Below, one piece after another: positions 1 to 9,400 of a stretch of 64,000 bases of DNA (position 1 is the first letter of the stretch; each line of letters begins with the position of its first letter). Below the pieces are notes generated by a model. The model had not been told where the DNA came from. It worked only from the letters and a program-made list of their open reading frames with translations, and did not search any database. This stretch comes from Rhizobium oryzihabitans. GTDB lineage: Bacteria; Pseudomonadota; Alphaproteobacteria; Rhizobiales; Rhizobiaceae. The translations under genes were made by a program, and so were the position numbers. Location of the stretch: positions 558,001 to 622,000 of the forward strand of contig NZ_CP048635.1 of the NCBI RefSeq assembly GCF_010669145.1, written 5' to 3'.

Positions 1-1062
1 TCCATCGCGCAGCGCCACCTCGTGGCAATAGCGAGAGCACTTTCCGTCGAGGCGCGCATCGTCATCATGGACGAACCGACGGCCGCCCTTTCCCGCAAGG
101 AGATCGACGATCTCTTCCGCATCGTCGAAAACCTGAAGCGGCAGGGCAAGGCGATCCTCTTCATCAGCCACAAGTTCGATGAAGTCTATGAGATCGCCGA
201 AAACTACGCGGTGTTCCGGGACGGCAAGATGGTCGGCGCGGGCAATCTTACCACAACACCGCAGGACGAGATCGTACGTCTGATGGTTGGCCGCGACGTG
301 ACGAACGCATTTCCGAAACAGGCGGTTACCCTCGGCCCGACGGTTCTTTCGGTCCGAAATTATTCACACCAGACCGAATTTCGCGATATTTCGCTCGATC
401 TGCGCAAGGGCGAGATTCTTGGCCTCTACGGGCTGATCGGCGCCGGGCGATCGGAACTTTGCCAGTCGCTTTTCGGCATCACCCGCCCGGCCTCCGGACA
501 GATTACCCTCAATGGCGAACCGATCCTCATCCGTTCACCGGAAGATGCGATCCGCGCCGGCATCGTTTATGTGCCCGAGGAGCGCGGACGCCATGGGCTG
601 GCGCTGGAAATGCCGATCTACCAGAACATGTCGCTGCCTTCCCTCACACGCACCTCGCGCAAGGGATTTCTCGCCGCCGCCAATGAATTCGCGCTGGCGC
701 GCAAATATGCCTCGCGTCTCGACCTGCGCGCCGCCGCGCTGTCCGTGCCCGTCGGCACGCTTTCGGGCGGCAACCAGCAGAAGGTGGTGATCGGCAAATG
801 GCTCGCCACCCAACCAAAGGTCATCATTCTCGATGAGCCCACCAAAGGCATCGATATCGGCTCCAAGGCCGCCGTGCACGGCTTCATCAGCGAGCTTGCG
901 GCCGAAGGCCTCTCCATCATCATGATTTCATCAGAACTTCCCGAAATCCTCGGCATGTCCGACCGCGCCATCGTCATGCGCGAAGGCCTGATGGCGGGCC
1001 TGTTCGAACGCGCCGATTTTTCTCCGGAAAAGCTGGTGCGCGCCGCCACCGGCAACGCCTGA
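1..1062 (+). CDS. rhaT: Rhamnose-type sugar ABC importer, ATP-binding protein (5' truncated by window)
   Basis: This is the C-terminal 353 codons of a double-domain sugar ABC ATPase of the CUT2 (ribose/rhamnose) type, which is normally about 500 residues. The frame is open from base 1, so the start and the first Walker A lie outside the window. What remains of domain 1 has the end of its signature (QRHLVAIARAL), Walker B (IVIMDEPTAALS) and the switch His (FISHKFDE). Domain 2 has the degenerate Walker A typical of this class (GLIGAGRSEL), a signature LSGGNQQK and Walker B VIILDEPTKGID. It would energise sugar import at the inner membrane together with the two permeases that follow. The rhamnose assignment rests on the downstream mutarotase and kinase. 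The gene ends 13 bases before the first permease. Confidence 0.9.
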   Translation, partial: SIAQRHLVAIARALSVEARIVIMDEPTAALSRKEIDDLFRIVENLKRQGKAILFISHKFDEVYEIAENYAVFRDGKMVGAGNLTTTPQDEIVRLMVGRDVTNAFPKQAVTLGPTVLSVRNYSHQTEFRDISLDLRKGEILGLYGLIGAGRSELCQSLFGITRPASGQITLNGEPILIRSPEDAIRAGIVYVPEERGRHGLALEMPIYQNMSLPSLTRTSRKGFLAAANEFALARKYASRLDLRAAALSVPVGTLSGGNQQKVVIGKWLATQPKVIILDEPTKGIDIGSKAAVHGFISELAAEGLSIIMISSELPEILGMSDRAIVMREGLMAGLFERADFSPEKLVRAATGNA

Positions 1063-1075
1063 GAGGGGCAAAACC

Positions 1076-2077
1076 ATGCAACGTTTTCTCAAGAATCGCG
1101 AATGGCTGCTGGCGGGCATCATCGTCATCATGATCGCAGGCTTTGCGCTGCGCGCGCCCGGTTTCGGCAGGCCCGCCAATCTGGTCAATATCTTCAACGA
1201 CACGTCCATCCTCATCATTCTGGCGCTTGGCCAGATGGCGGTCATTCTCACCAAATCCATCGATCTTTCGGTTGCCGCCAACCTCGCCTTCACCGGCATG
1301 GCGGTGGCGATGACCAATGCCGCCTTTCCAGGCATTCCATTGCCGTTTCTCATCGCCATGGCGGTCGGCATCGGCGCGTTTTTAGGATCGATCAATGGCG
1401 TGCTGGTCTGGTGGCTCGGCATTCCGCCGATCGTCGTCACGCTCGGCACGCTCACCATCTATCGCGGCATGGCCTTCGCGCTTTCGGGCGGCGGCTGGGT
1501 GAATGCGCACCAGCTTTCGCCCACTTTCCTCAACGTGCCGCGCACGATGATCCTCGGCATGCCGGTTCTTTCCTGGGTCGCCATCCTCATCATCGCCGGC
1601 GCCTGGCTCGTGCTCAGCCGCACCTCCTTCGGCCGCTCGGCCTATGCCTCGGGCGGCAATCCGGGTGCCGCGGTCTATGCCGGCATCGATGTCGGCCGCA
1701 CACGCTTTCTGGCTTTCGTGCTGTCCGGTGCGCTGGCAGGACTTGCGAGCTATCTCTGGGTGTCGCGTTATGCCGTCGCCTATGTGGATATCGCCGCCGG
1801 TTTCGAACTCGATAGCGTGGCGGCAAATGTCATCGGCGGCATCTCCATTGCCGGCGGCATCGGCTCGGTGGCAGGTGCTGTGCTCGGCGCGCTGTTTCTC
1901 GGTGTGATCAAAAACGCCCTGCCCGTCATCGGCATCTCGCCCTTCGCGCAAATGGCGATTTCCGGCGTGGTGATCGTGCTCGCCGTCGTCTTCAACGCCC
2001 GCGCCGAAGCTCGAAAAGGCCGCATCATCCTGCGCGACCGGGCGGCAAGCGACCAGGCCAAGGGGGCCGCAGCATGA
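1076..2077 (+). CDS. rhaP: Rhamnose-type sugar ABC importer, permease 1
   Basis: A 333-residue CUT2-family permease with about eight to ten hydrophobic segments. It contains the family's cytoplasmic-loop sequence around SFGRSAYASGGNPGAAVYAGID, given here only by its ends (SFGR...GID), which contacts the ATPase. The start has a good ribosome site (GAGAGGGGC) 13 bases after the ATPase stop. The stop overlaps the next start as ATGA, so translation of the two permeases is probably coupled. Known role of the family: half of the membrane channel for a monosaccharide import system; the binding protein is not in the window and is presumably upstream. Assignment to rhamnose is from context. Confidence 0.9.
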   Translation: MQRFLKNREWLLAGIIVIMIAGFALRAPGFGRPANLVNIFNDTSILIILALGQMAVILTKSIDLSVAANLAFTGMAVAMTNAAFPGIPLPFLIAMAVGIGAFLGSINGVLVWWLGIPPIVVTLGTLTIYRGMAFALSGGGWVNAHQLSPTFLNVPRTMILGMPVLSWVAILIIAGAWLVLSRTSFGRSAYASGGNPGAAVYAGIDVGRTRFLAFVLSGALAGLASYLWVSRYAVAYVDIAAGFELDSVAANVIGGISIAGGIGSVAGAVLGALFLGVIKNALPVIGISPFAQMAISGVVIVLAVVFNARAEARKGRIILRDRAASDQAKGAAA

Positions 2078-3084
2078 GCACGAATTCTCAACCGGCTCAG
2101 AAGCCGCGCATCATTCCAGACAAGCTCGGCACGCCACTGCGCCGTCTCTTGGCCAGCTGGGAAGTGCTGCTGCTTGGCGTCGCGATCCTCATCTTCATCG
2201 CCAATTCGCTCGCCTCGCCCTATTTCCTCAATGCCTGGAACCTGTCCGACGCGACCTTCAACTTCACCGAAAAGGCGATCATCGCCTTTGCCATGGCACT
2301 CCTGATCATCGCCGGTGAAATCGATCTTTCCGTTGCCGCCATTATCGCGCTCGCCTCCACCGCCATGGGTGCTGCGGTGCAGATGGGCGTCGGTACGCCG
2401 GGCCTCGTCGCCATCGGCATCGGCACCGGCCTTCTTTGTGGAGCCTTCAACGGCTTTCTCGTCGCTGGCCTCAAGCTGCCATCCATCGTCGTCACCATCG
2501 GCACGATGAGCCTGTTTCGCGGCATCTCCTACATGGTGCTGGGTGACCAGGCCTATGGCAAATATCCGGCGGATTTCGCCTATTTTGGTCAGGGCTACGT
2601 GTTCTGGGTGATTTCCTTCGAATTCGTGCTGTTCATCGTCATGGCCATCATCTTTGCCATTCTGCTGCACGCCACCAATTTCGGCCGGCAGGTCTATGTG
2701 ATCGGCAATAATCCCTTCGCCGCCCGTTTTTCCGGTATTCCCGTCGAACGGGTGAAGTTCATCCTCTTCCTTCTGACCGGCCTGATGAGCGGCATTGCCG
2801 CCGTCTGCCTCACCTCGCGGCTCGGCTCCACCCGCCCCTCGATTGCTCAAGGCTGGGAGCTTGAAGTGGTGACCATGGTGGTGCTCGGTGGCGTTTCCAT
2901 TCTCGGCGGCTCCGGCACCATTGCGGGCGTCGTCATTGCCGCTTTCGTCATGGGCCTCGTCACCTTCGGGCTCGGACTTTTGAACGTGCCTGGTATCGTC
3001 ATGTCGATCTTCGTCGGCCTGCTGCTGATCATCACCATCGCCATTCCAATCGTTGTACGCCGTCTGCGCGCCATGAGAAGCTGA
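2074..3084 (+). CDS. rhaQ: Rhamnose-type sugar ABC importer, permease 2
   Basis: A second CUT2-family permease of 336 residues, homologous in layout to the preceding one: a short cytoplasmic N-terminus, several hydrophobic helices, the loop TNFGRQVYVIGNNPFAARFSG and a Gly-rich C-terminal half (VVLGGVSILGGSG). It overlaps the previous gene by 4 bases and is followed 3 bases later by the mutarotase gene, showing tight operon structure. Two different permeases with one fused ATPase is the usual architecture of the rhizobial rhamnose importer. Confidence 0.9.
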   Translation: MSTNSQPAQKPRIIPDKLGTPLRRLLASWEVLLLGVAILIFIANSLASPYFLNAWNLSDATFNFTEKAIIAFAMALLIIAGEIDLSVAAIIALASTAMGAAVQMGVGTPGLVAIGIGTGLLCGAFNGFLVAGLKLPSIVVTIGTMSLFRGISYMVLGDQAYGKYPADFAYFGQGYVFWVISFEFVLFIVMAIIFAILLHATNFGRQVYVIGNNPFAARFSGIPVERVKFILFLLTGLMSGIAAVCLTSRLGSTRPSIAQGWELEVVTMVVLGGVSILGGSGTIAGVVIAAFVMGLVTFGLGLLNVPGIVMSIFVGLLLIITIAIPIVVRRLRAMRS

Positions 3085-3087
3085 GCC

Positions 3088-3411
3088 ATGCCGGAATTCG
3101 AAAAACACGCCTTCAAGATGAAGCTCTTCGCCGGCAAGGAGGCAGAGTACAAACGCCGCCATGATGAGATATGGCCGGAACTGGTGGCGCTGCTGCACGA
3201 AGCGGGTGTGAGCGACTATTCGATCCACCTCGATCCGGAAACCAACATCCTGTTCGGTGTGCTGACGCGCCCGAAGAACCACGGCATGGCGGCATTGCCG
3301 GAGCATCCCGTGATGAAGAAATGGTGGGCGCACATGGCTGACATCATGGAGAGCAATCCGGATAATTCGCCAATCGCGACAGACCTCGTGACGGTGTTCC
3401 ATCTGCCATGA
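3088..3411 (+). CDS. rhaU: L-rhamnose mutarotase
   Basis: A 107-residue protein matching the rhamnose mutarotase family in length and pattern: an N-terminal [20 protein letters not shown] segment, the IWPELVALL helix, the SDYSIHLD strand and the WWAHMADIM helix with a paired Trp. The family interconverts alpha and beta anomers of L-rhamnose in the cytoplasm; a conserved His near the beginning and the Trp pair line the pocket. It overlaps the kinase start by 4 bases (ATGA). In rhizobia this protein is needed for kinase function, and the adjacency here fits. It is the strongest pointer to rhamnose as the operon's substrate. Confidence 0.9.
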   Translation: MPEFEKHAFKMKLFAGKEAEYKRRHDEIWPELVALLHEAGVSDYSIHLDPETNILFGVLTRPKNHGMAALPEHPVMKKWWAHMADIMESNPDNSPIATDLVTVFHLP

Positions 3412-4789
3412 GCGACATGACAAAGCCACGCCGCGTTGCGGTCATCGATATCGGCAAGACAAACGCCAAGGTCGTCGTCATCGACACCGGAAGTGGAGAA
3501 GAGATAGCCGGCGACAGGCGTTCGAACCCTGTCCTTCGTGATGGTATCTATCCGCATTACGATGTGGAGATGCTGTGGAGTTTCATTCTCGCCTCTCTAC
3601 GGCAGTTCGCCCAAGAGCCGGGTTTCGACGCGATCTCCATCACCACCCATGGCGCGTCAGCGGCACTTCTCGATGAAAACGGCGATCTTGCCATGCCGGT
3701 GCTGGACTACGAGCACAGCTATCCCGTTGAGATACGTGAGGCCTATCTTCGCATCCGGCCCGACTTCTCCGAGACCGGCTCGCCATCGCTTCCCGCCGGG
3801 CTGAACCTCGGCGCGCAAATCCATTTCCAGAAAACCGCTTTCCCGCAGGAGTTCACCAGGGTGCGCAGCATCGTCACCTATGCGCAATATTGGGCGGGGC
3901 GGCTGACCGGCGTTCAGGCCACGGAAACGACCTCGCTCGGTTGTCATACGGACCTCTGGAACCCACGCCGGAAAAATTTCTCCTCGCTGGTCGAGCACCT
4001 CGCTATCGGGCAGTTGATGGCGCCGGTGCGCTCGGCCTTCGATGTGCTCGGACCAGTCCGCAAATCGGTGGCGCAGGAAACAGGGCTATTGCCGGACATG
4101 CCGGTCTATTGCGGCATTCACGATTCCAATGCGTCGCTCCTGCCGCATCTGCTGCGGCGGGAGGGTGATTTTTCCGTCGTCTCCACCGGCACCTGGGTGG
4201 TGAATTTCGCAATTGGCGGCATGGCGGATGGGCTGGATCCCGGCCGTGACACACTTTTGAATGTCGATGCTCTCGGACGTCCCGTTCCTTCCTCCCGCTT
4301 CATGGGCGGCAGGGAGTATGAAAAGCTGACACAGCAATTCGGGCCAGCGCCGGACGAGGAAATCGAAGCCGCGCTCGGCAGCGCAATTGCCAAAGGCATG
4401 ATGCTGCTTCCAAGCATCGTTGGGGCTCCGGCCCCTTCCCCGCTAAAACAGCGCGTTGGATCGCCGACGACAATGCCACGGTTGCGGAACGACACGCGGC
4501 AACGGCGCTGTATCTTGCCCTGATGACGGAGTTCAGTCTTTCGCTGATCGGGAGGAAGGGCCCGGTGCTGGTTGAAGGCCCATTTGCCAGCAACGCTCTT
4601 TATCTCAAGGCGCTTGCCGGTTTTGCCGATACGGATGTGATCGCCGTCAGCGGCTCCACGGGCACCAGTGCCGGGGCAGCACTCATCACAGGGATCAAGC
4701 CTCTTGCCGGCCGGGAGCGTCATTTCGCTGCCGACGCCATTGCCGGGCTTGGTTCTTATCGCGAGGTTTGGAAGGCAAAGCTAGTCTGA
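3408..4789 (+). pseudogene. rhaK: FGGY-family rhamnose kinase, split by a one-base frameshift
   Basis: The first 338 or so residues read as an FGGY sugar kinase: an N-terminal phosphate loop (VIDIGKTNAKVVVID), the central DSNAS segment with the catalytic-type Asp (YCGIHDSNASLLPH) and the ATP-domain STGTW motif. After VGA at 4419-4427 the frame runs into unrelated sequence and stops at 4523. The correct continuation (FPAKTARWIADDN) lies in another frame and carries on to a stop at 4789 through the ATP-site motif VSGSTGTSAGAA. Adding one G to the GGGG run at 4422-4425 joins the two parts as VGGSGPFPAKT, giving about 460 residues, the normal family length. Either the strain has lost this kinase, or the assembly lacks one base. 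Everything else about the gene looks intact. Confidence 0.85.
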
Positions 4790-4833
4790 CGACATGATGC
4801 GGGAAGTGGCCTCCGCCGTCCCCACACAAGCAA

Positions 4834-4909
4834 CGTCATCCTCGGGCTCGACCCGAGGATCCACTCCCGCGCGAAACAATGGATCCTCGGGACAAGCCCG
4901 AGGATGACG
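4834..4909. repeat. Composite palindromic intergenic repeat, copy A
   Basis: Two 30-base units (4834-4863 and 4880-4909) are near-perfect reverse complements of each other, with two mismatches. Each is itself a hairpin with arms ATCCTCGGG and CCCGAGGAT around a 5-base loop. A very similar unit occurs at 20571-20600. The element sits between the convergent kinase and hydrolase genes. Such GTCATCCTCGGG-type palindromes are common dispersed repeats in rhizobial genomes; a role in mRNA 3' ends is inference. Confidence 0.8.
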
Positions 4910-4943
4910 CCAAGTGCGGGGAGAGGTCGTCGACCAATCACGA

Positions 4944-4969
4944 AATGCGGCCTCATATCAGGCCGCATT
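4944..4969 (-). terminator. Hairpin terminator of the alpha/beta hydrolase gene
   Basis: Perfect 10-bp arms AATGCGGCCT and AGGCCGCATT enclose a 6-base loop, 17 bases past the hydrolase stop. Read on the minus strand the stem is followed by TTTCGTG, a short U tract. Read on the plus strand it is followed by CCCGTTT, so it may also stop transcripts from the rha operon. Confidence 0.6.
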
Positions 4970-4986
4970 CCCGTTTCGCCCAAAGA

Positions 4987-5823
4987 TCAAGCCTTGATGA
5001 AGGCCAACAGATCGGCGTTCAGCACATCGGCATTGATGGTCAGCATGCCGTGCGAGAAGCCGGGATAGGTCTTAAGCGTGCCGTTTTTCAAGAGCTTCAC
5101 CGATTTCAGTGCGGAGTCCGCAATGGGCACGATCTGGTCGTCTTCGCCGTGCAGCACCAGTGTGGGTACGCTGATCGCCTTCAGGTCCTCAGTCTGATCG
5201 GTTTCCGAGAAGGCCTTGATGCCGTCATAATGGGCCTTTGCGCCGCCCATCATGCCCTGACGCCACCAGTTCTGGATCACGCCTTCCTGGGCGGTCGCTC
5301 CATCTCGGTTGAAGCCGTAGAATGGGCCGGAGGGCACATCGCGGAAGAACTGCGCGCGATTCGCGGCAAGCGACGAGCGGAAGCCGTCAAAGACCTCCAT
5401 CGGCAGGCCTTCCGGATTGGCCTCGGTCTTCAGCATCAGCGGCGGCACGGCGGAAACCAGAACCGCCTTGGCGACGCGGCCAGCAGGCTCGCCATGTCTG
5501 GCAACGTAACGGGCAACTTCGCCGCCACCGGTGGAGTGGCCGATATGGACGGCATTCTTCAGATCGAGCGCCTCAACGACGGCAAAGGCGTCGGCGGCGT
5601 AGTGATCCATGTCGTGACCGTCAGCCACCTGGGCAGAGCGGCCGTGGCCACGGCGGTCATGGGCGACGACGCGATATCCTTTCGAGAGGAAAAACAGCAT
5701 CTGGGCGTCCCAGTCGTCGGAACTCAGCGGCCAGCCGTGGTGAAACACGATGGGCTGAGCATCCTTCGGGCCCCAGTCCTTGTAGAAGATTTCGGTTCCG
5801 TCTGTCGTTTTCACAAAGCCCAT
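4987..5823 (-). CDS. Alpha/beta hydrolase of the non-heme chloroperoxidase / arylesterase type
   Basis: A 278-residue cytoplasmic alpha/beta hydrolase with no signal peptide. It has the oxyanion HGWP sequence ([13 protein letters not shown]), a nucleophile elbow [12 protein letters not shown], an acid Asp in HGEDDQIVP and a late His in GFSHGML, which together make a complete Ser-Asp-His triad. The sequence style matches cofactor-free haloperoxidases, which in vivo usually act as esterases or perhydrolases; the true substrate is unknown. The frame stays open further upstream, but the start chosen (MGFVKTTDG) has a strong AAGGAGA ribosome site, and homologues begin at this position. The gene stands alone. 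Confidence 0.88.
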   Translation of the reverse strand: MGFVKTTDGTEIFYKDWGPKDAQPIVFHHGWPLSSDDWDAQMLFFLSKGYRVVAHDRRGHGRSAQVADGHDMDHYAADAFAVVEALDLKNAVHIGHSTGGGEVARYVARHGEPAGRVAKAVLVSAVPPLMLKTEANPEGLPMEVFDGFRSSLAANRAQFFRDVPSGPFYGFNRDGATAQEGVIQNWWRQGMMGGAKAHYDGIKAFSETDQTEDLKAISVPTLVLHGEDDQIVPIADSALKSVKLLKNGTLKTYPGFSHGMLTINADVLNADLLAFIKA

Positions 5824-6096
5824 GATCGTTCTCCTTCGGTTGCGTTTGCATCGTCCAGCGTCGTCTGCATTCTGAGCCGGTCTGATGGAGTGATGATGAC
5901 GCAGGAGAGCGATTGCGACAATTGCAACAATAGTTGCGATTGAATTGCCGTTTATGAAATTATCATGACGATCCGCAACCCACCTCAGGGCATACGCCGC
6001 CCTGCTCCCGCACATTCTCATTCCCGGGAAAGAACGAGATGATGCGCAGACGGTTCCGCGAATTCGCTGTGAACTTTTGGAGCTGTGAGGCGGCGG

Positions 6097-6792
6097 TCAA
6101 TCCACGTCGGGATCGTATTCCCTCGGGCTGTCGTCCTTGGAGAACAACACGCAGGGACCGCGCGAGCCACGCGGATCATAGGCATATCCCTTGGCGGTCA
6201 GCGACCGCATGATGTCGCGGACGCCGGCGAGGCCATAAAGGTGATCGTGCAGTTCGACGAATATCCGCTCCACGCCGGCAAGCTCGGCCCTGCCGAGCAG
6301 GTCGCGTTCCGCGCCCTCGATATCCATGACGAGTGCGGTGATGCCCTTGCTTGCAACAAATTCGTCAATATTCTCGGACGAAATTTCGATGCGTTTTTCA
6401 TAGGGACCCTGATTTTCGTCCATGGACGACATCCAGAGATCCTTGCGCACATAAAACGAATAGGAGCGCGGCTCGTCGGCGGTAAGCAACCCCTGCGAAA
6501 ACTCGACATTGCCGCGGCAATTGGCTTTTATCACCCGCTCCGCCAGTGCCGCCGTGGAGGGATTGGCCTCGAAGGCCCATATGGACACATCCTTTATGCC
6601 GGCGATGATCGAGGTGATGATCCCGATGCCGGACCCCAGTTCCAGCACACGGTCGCCTGGCTTGATGGCTTTCAGGACGCTGCGGGCCTCTTTCGCCTCA
6701 TAGCTGCCATCGGTCAACGCCTGCCAGATGACGGGCGACACCTCATGGGAAGAGAGGGGAAGGGCTACGCCATGCACGTCCATTATTTCCAT
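6097..6792 (-). CDS. FkbM-family SAM-dependent methyltransferase
   Basis: A 231-residue class I methyltransferase. The SAM-binding glycine motif is VLELGSGIG (about residues 49-57), followed by the acidic strand end FEAN and the FkbM-typical region NIDEFVASKGITALVMDIEGAE, where DIEGAE is the family hallmark. FkbM enzymes methylate hydroxyl groups of small molecules or sugars; some are linked to glycan or antibiotic tailoring. No glycan genes are adjacent here, so the substrate cannot be inferred. The ATG at 6792 has an AAAGG ribosome site; another ATG lies three codons in. Confidence 0.85.
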   Translation of the reverse strand: MEIMDVHGVALPLSSHEVSPVIWQALTDGSYEAKEARSVLKAIKPGDRVLELGSGIGIITSIIAGIKDVSIWAFEANPSTAALAERVIKANCRGNVEFSQGLLTADEPRSYSFYVRKDLWMSSMDENQGPYEKRIEISSENIDEFVASKGITALVMDIEGAERDLLGRAELAGVERIFVELHDHLYGLAGVRDIMRSLTAKGYAYDPRGSRGPCVLFSKDDSPREYDPDVD

Positions 6793-6949
6793 GTCTCAAA
6801 CCTTTTCGCAAAACCCGGTCGCTTCGCCAGAATGATCCCGTATCGACCGGGAATGCTCTACAACATCGGCGCGCCAACCGGTATCGGTTTTCGCAAAGAG
6901 CGATGCATCTTCCTGAAATAGGACACGCCTTCGCCGACGCTGCCCGTTT

Positions 6950-8884
6950 TCAGACAGAGCTCCAGGCCACCAGCTCCTTGGCCGGCAACGGCCGGCTGAT
7001 CAGATATCCCTGGACCTGATCGCATCCCAGACGTCTGACACATTCATATTGCTCCTCCGTCTCGATGCCTTCGGCGATCGTGGTCATGCGCAGACTGCGG
7101 CCGACACCAACCACGAATTCAACGATCGCCAGCGCATCGCGGTCGCTGGTGATATCGCGCAGAAAGGACCGGTCGATCTTTATCTTGTCAAACGGCACCC
7201 CGCGCAGATTTGCGAGAGAGGAATAACCGGTGCCGAAATCGTCCATCGCGATCTGGATGCCGACATCCTTCAGCCGCGTCAGCGTATTGATCGTCTGGTC
7301 GCTCTTGTTGAGCAGGATGGATTCGGTGATTTCAAGCTCGAGCCGGCTAGGCTCCAGCCCGCTTTTTTCCAGCGCACCCATCACGTTCTGGATGAGGCTG
7401 GTGCTGTGGAACTGAACCGGCGAGAGATTGACCGCCACCTTCATGTCCTCGTCCCATCTCATCGCCTCGCGGCAGGCGGTTTCCATCACCCATTTTCCGA
7501 GCGAATGGATAAGACCGGTTCTTTCCGCGACGGGAATGAAAACGCTGGGCGGCACATCGCCCCGCACCGGGTGTTTCCAACGCAAGAGCGCCTCGAAGCC
7601 GCAGAGTTCGCGGGTCTGCGTCGCCACCTGCGGCTGGTAATAGACCTCCATCTCGTCGTTCTGCAGCGCGGTTTGCAGATCGGCCTCGAAGGATTTCTTC
7701 TCGGTCAGCTGCTTCTGCATGCGGACCTTGAAAACGCTCGCCCGGCCCGGGCCGATGGCCTTGGCCTCGTAAAGAGCCAGATCCGCGCGCTTGAACAATT
7801 CGTCCGCATCAACGGCGCCGTGCGAGATGGCAATACCGATGCAGGTGCCGATTTTGACCTCCTGCTCGCCGAGTTGGTAGGTCCGGCTGATCTGGTCGAT
7901 GAGCTTGGAGGCGAGACGGCGTGCCGCGTCCTCATTGAGATCATCGGAGACGACGGCGAATTCATCGCCGCCCAGGCGGCAGACCATATCGTAATCGCCG
8001 CTGATGCCTGAAAGGCGCTGCGCGACGGCCTGAAGCAGGGCATCGCCCGCATCATGACCGAGCGTGTCGTTGACGTCTTTGAAGCCGTCGAGATCGAGCA
8101 GAAGGATGGCCGTCGTGCCGCTGCCGCCGAAGGATCGTCGCAGCCGCTCGATCAGCTCCTGCCGGAACAGCGAGCGGTTGGGCAGACCCGTCAGCGCATC
8201 GTGATAGGCATCATGCTCCAGCCGGACATTCTTCGCCTGCAATTCCAGCGTGGCGGCGCGCAGGTCGTCCGTCAGGCCGCGCATGCTTTTTTGCGCCCGG
8301 TTCAAGAGGTCGTTCTGCCGGAGCAGCAATATTACCAGCGCGATGCCGCACAGGATGAGACCACCGGCCAGCGCGGTATAGACGATATGCAGCTTGCGCA
8401 CATCCTCATGGGCGGTATCGATCAGATTGACGTCATAGGCGACGGAAGACGAGGCGAGCGTCGTCATCGGTGCATCGAGCGCGCTCATCGCCGAAAGCAT
8501 TGCCGGAACATCGGAGGGCTCCAGACGATTAACCCGCTGCTCCAGATCGGCCAGAACCGCATTGAGCTGCGTTACAAGGTCCCGCCACTGCTGCTTTTCA
8601 TTGATGAAAGCCCCCAGATTGCCCTGCTTCAACAATTCAAGACGGCTCAGCATGATGTCCAGACGCAGCTGCAGTTCGTCCCGGTCAATCTTGCCGGGAC
8701 TGAGCGCGAAAACCGCGAGCTTGTTCTGAAGCCGCAGATATTCCGCCACGGTCTGGCTGACCGCCCACGAATCGTTATAGCGGGCGAATTTCTGCAGAGC
8801 GGTCTGTCGCTCGGCAATGACGAAAGCGATATAGCCCGTTGCCAGGACGAAGCAACAGATGATCACCGCCACAAGTTTTCGCAA
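6950..8884 (-). CDS. Membrane GGDEF-EAL protein (cyclic-di-GMP turnover)
   Basis: A 644-residue inner-membrane signalling protein. Transmembrane helices lie at about 4-24 and 167-189, with a helical periplasmic domain between them. A GGDEF domain (RLGGDEF, about 303-309) and a C-terminal EAL domain (EAL about 431, with NLSPVQF, EITES, DDFGTGYSS and EGIETEEQ) follow. Both active-site signatures look intact, so it could make or break cyclic-di-GMP. The RxxD inhibitory site expected just before GGDEF is replaced by GDYD, so product inhibition at that site is unlikely. The start is TTG with AAAGGTG upstream, only 9 bases after the stop of the preceding periplasmic gene, suggesting co-transcription and a functional pair. 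Confidence 0.92.
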   Translation of the reverse strand: MRKLVAVIICCFVLATGYIAFVIAERQTALQKFARYNDSWAVSQTVAEYLRLQNKLAVFALSPGKIDRDELQLRLDIMLSRLELLKQGNLGAFINEKQQWRDLVTQLNAVLADLEQRVNRLEPSDVPAMLSAMSALDAPMTTLASSSVAYDVNLIDTAHEDVRKLHIVYTALAGGLILCGIALVILLLRQNDLLNRAQKSMRGLTDDLRAATLELQAKNVRLEHDAYHDALTGLPNRSLFRQELIERLRRSFGGSGTTAILLLDLDGFKDVNDTLGHDAGDALLQAVAQRLSGISGDYDMVCRLGGDEFAVVSDDLNEDAARRLASKLIDQISRTYQLGEQEVKIGTCIGIAISHGAVDADELFKRADLALYEAKAIGPGRASVFKVRMQKQLTEKKSFEADLQTALQNDEMEVYYQPQVATQTRELCGFEALLRWKHPVRGDVPPSVFIPVAERTGLIHSLGKWVMETACREAMRWDEDMKVAVNLSPVQFHSTSLIQNVMGALEKSGLEPSRLELEITESILLNKSDQTINTLTRLKDVGIQIAMDDFGTGYSSLANLRGVPFDKIKIDRSFLRDITSDRDALAIVEFVVGVGRSLRMTTIAEGIETEEQYECVRRLGCDQVQGYLISRPLPAKELVAWSSV

Positions 8885-8893
8885 ACGGCACCT

Positions 8894-9400
8894 TTATTCC
8901 ACTATCAGTTTGGCAACTTGCCATGCAGACCGCGAATAATAAGTCTGCTTCTGCAGCTCCGGGTCGCTGTCATAGGGATAGATGACGAACAACGGGCCTT
9001 TTTCGCGAACTGTCATGTAATTGCCATCCAGTTTGATCGCGAGGATAACGTTGAATTTCTTAAAATCCTCAACCGGTATGGTGCTGACATAGTCGTTGAG
9101 CGCGACTGCCGTGACCGTGGTGCCTTTTGCGCCGACGATATCCATCAATTTCGCCAGCGAAACACCATCGAATCGGACGCGGCCATCGTGCCAGGGTGTT
9201 GTCGTCTCCACCGTCACCATTCCAAGCGCTTCCAGCATGTCGCGGTCGAATTGCGCGGCACCCTCGGCGTTGGTGTTGGTGATATTTCCGGATATGGTTA
9301 ATATCGGCTTGCCTTGCGGCTTGGCGATCGTTCCGGCTTCGGCACAGGAAAGCCACACGAGTGACAAGAACGCACTGAGAAGTACCCGGGCGAAACTCAT
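8894..9400 (-). CDS. Periplasmic protein resembling a molybdopterin-binding oxidoreductase domain
   Basis: 168 residues with a signal peptide (MSFARVLLSAFLSLVWLSCAEA; cleavage near 22). The mature part has the pattern of the sulfite-oxidase molybdopterin domain: ISGNITNTN, the central TPWHDGRVRFDGVSLAKLMDIVG and the late segment GPLFVIYPYD. It is much shorter than a true enzyme and shows no convincing cofactor-ligating Cys in the usual place, so it may be a binding or sensing module rather than an oxidoreductase. It sits directly upstream of the GGDEF-EAL gene with a 9-base gap. I infer that it feeds a periplasmic signal to that protein. The fold assignment is by eye. Confidence 0.72.
   Translation of the reverse strand: MSFARVLLSAFLSLVWLSCAEAGTIAKPQGKPILTISGNITNTNAEGAAQFDRDMLEALGMVTVETTTPWHDGRVRFDGVSLAKLMDIVGAKGTTVTAVALNDYVSTIPVEDFKKFNVILAIKLDGNYMTVREKGPLFVIYPYDSDPELQKQTYYSRSAWQVAKLIVE

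Noticed and set aside
6950..8884. GGDEF-EAL protein as a LapD-type receptor controlling the LapG-like protease
   Set aside because: It has no HAMP domain, and the two genes are about 40 kb apart; both enzyme motifs appear intact rather than degenerate.
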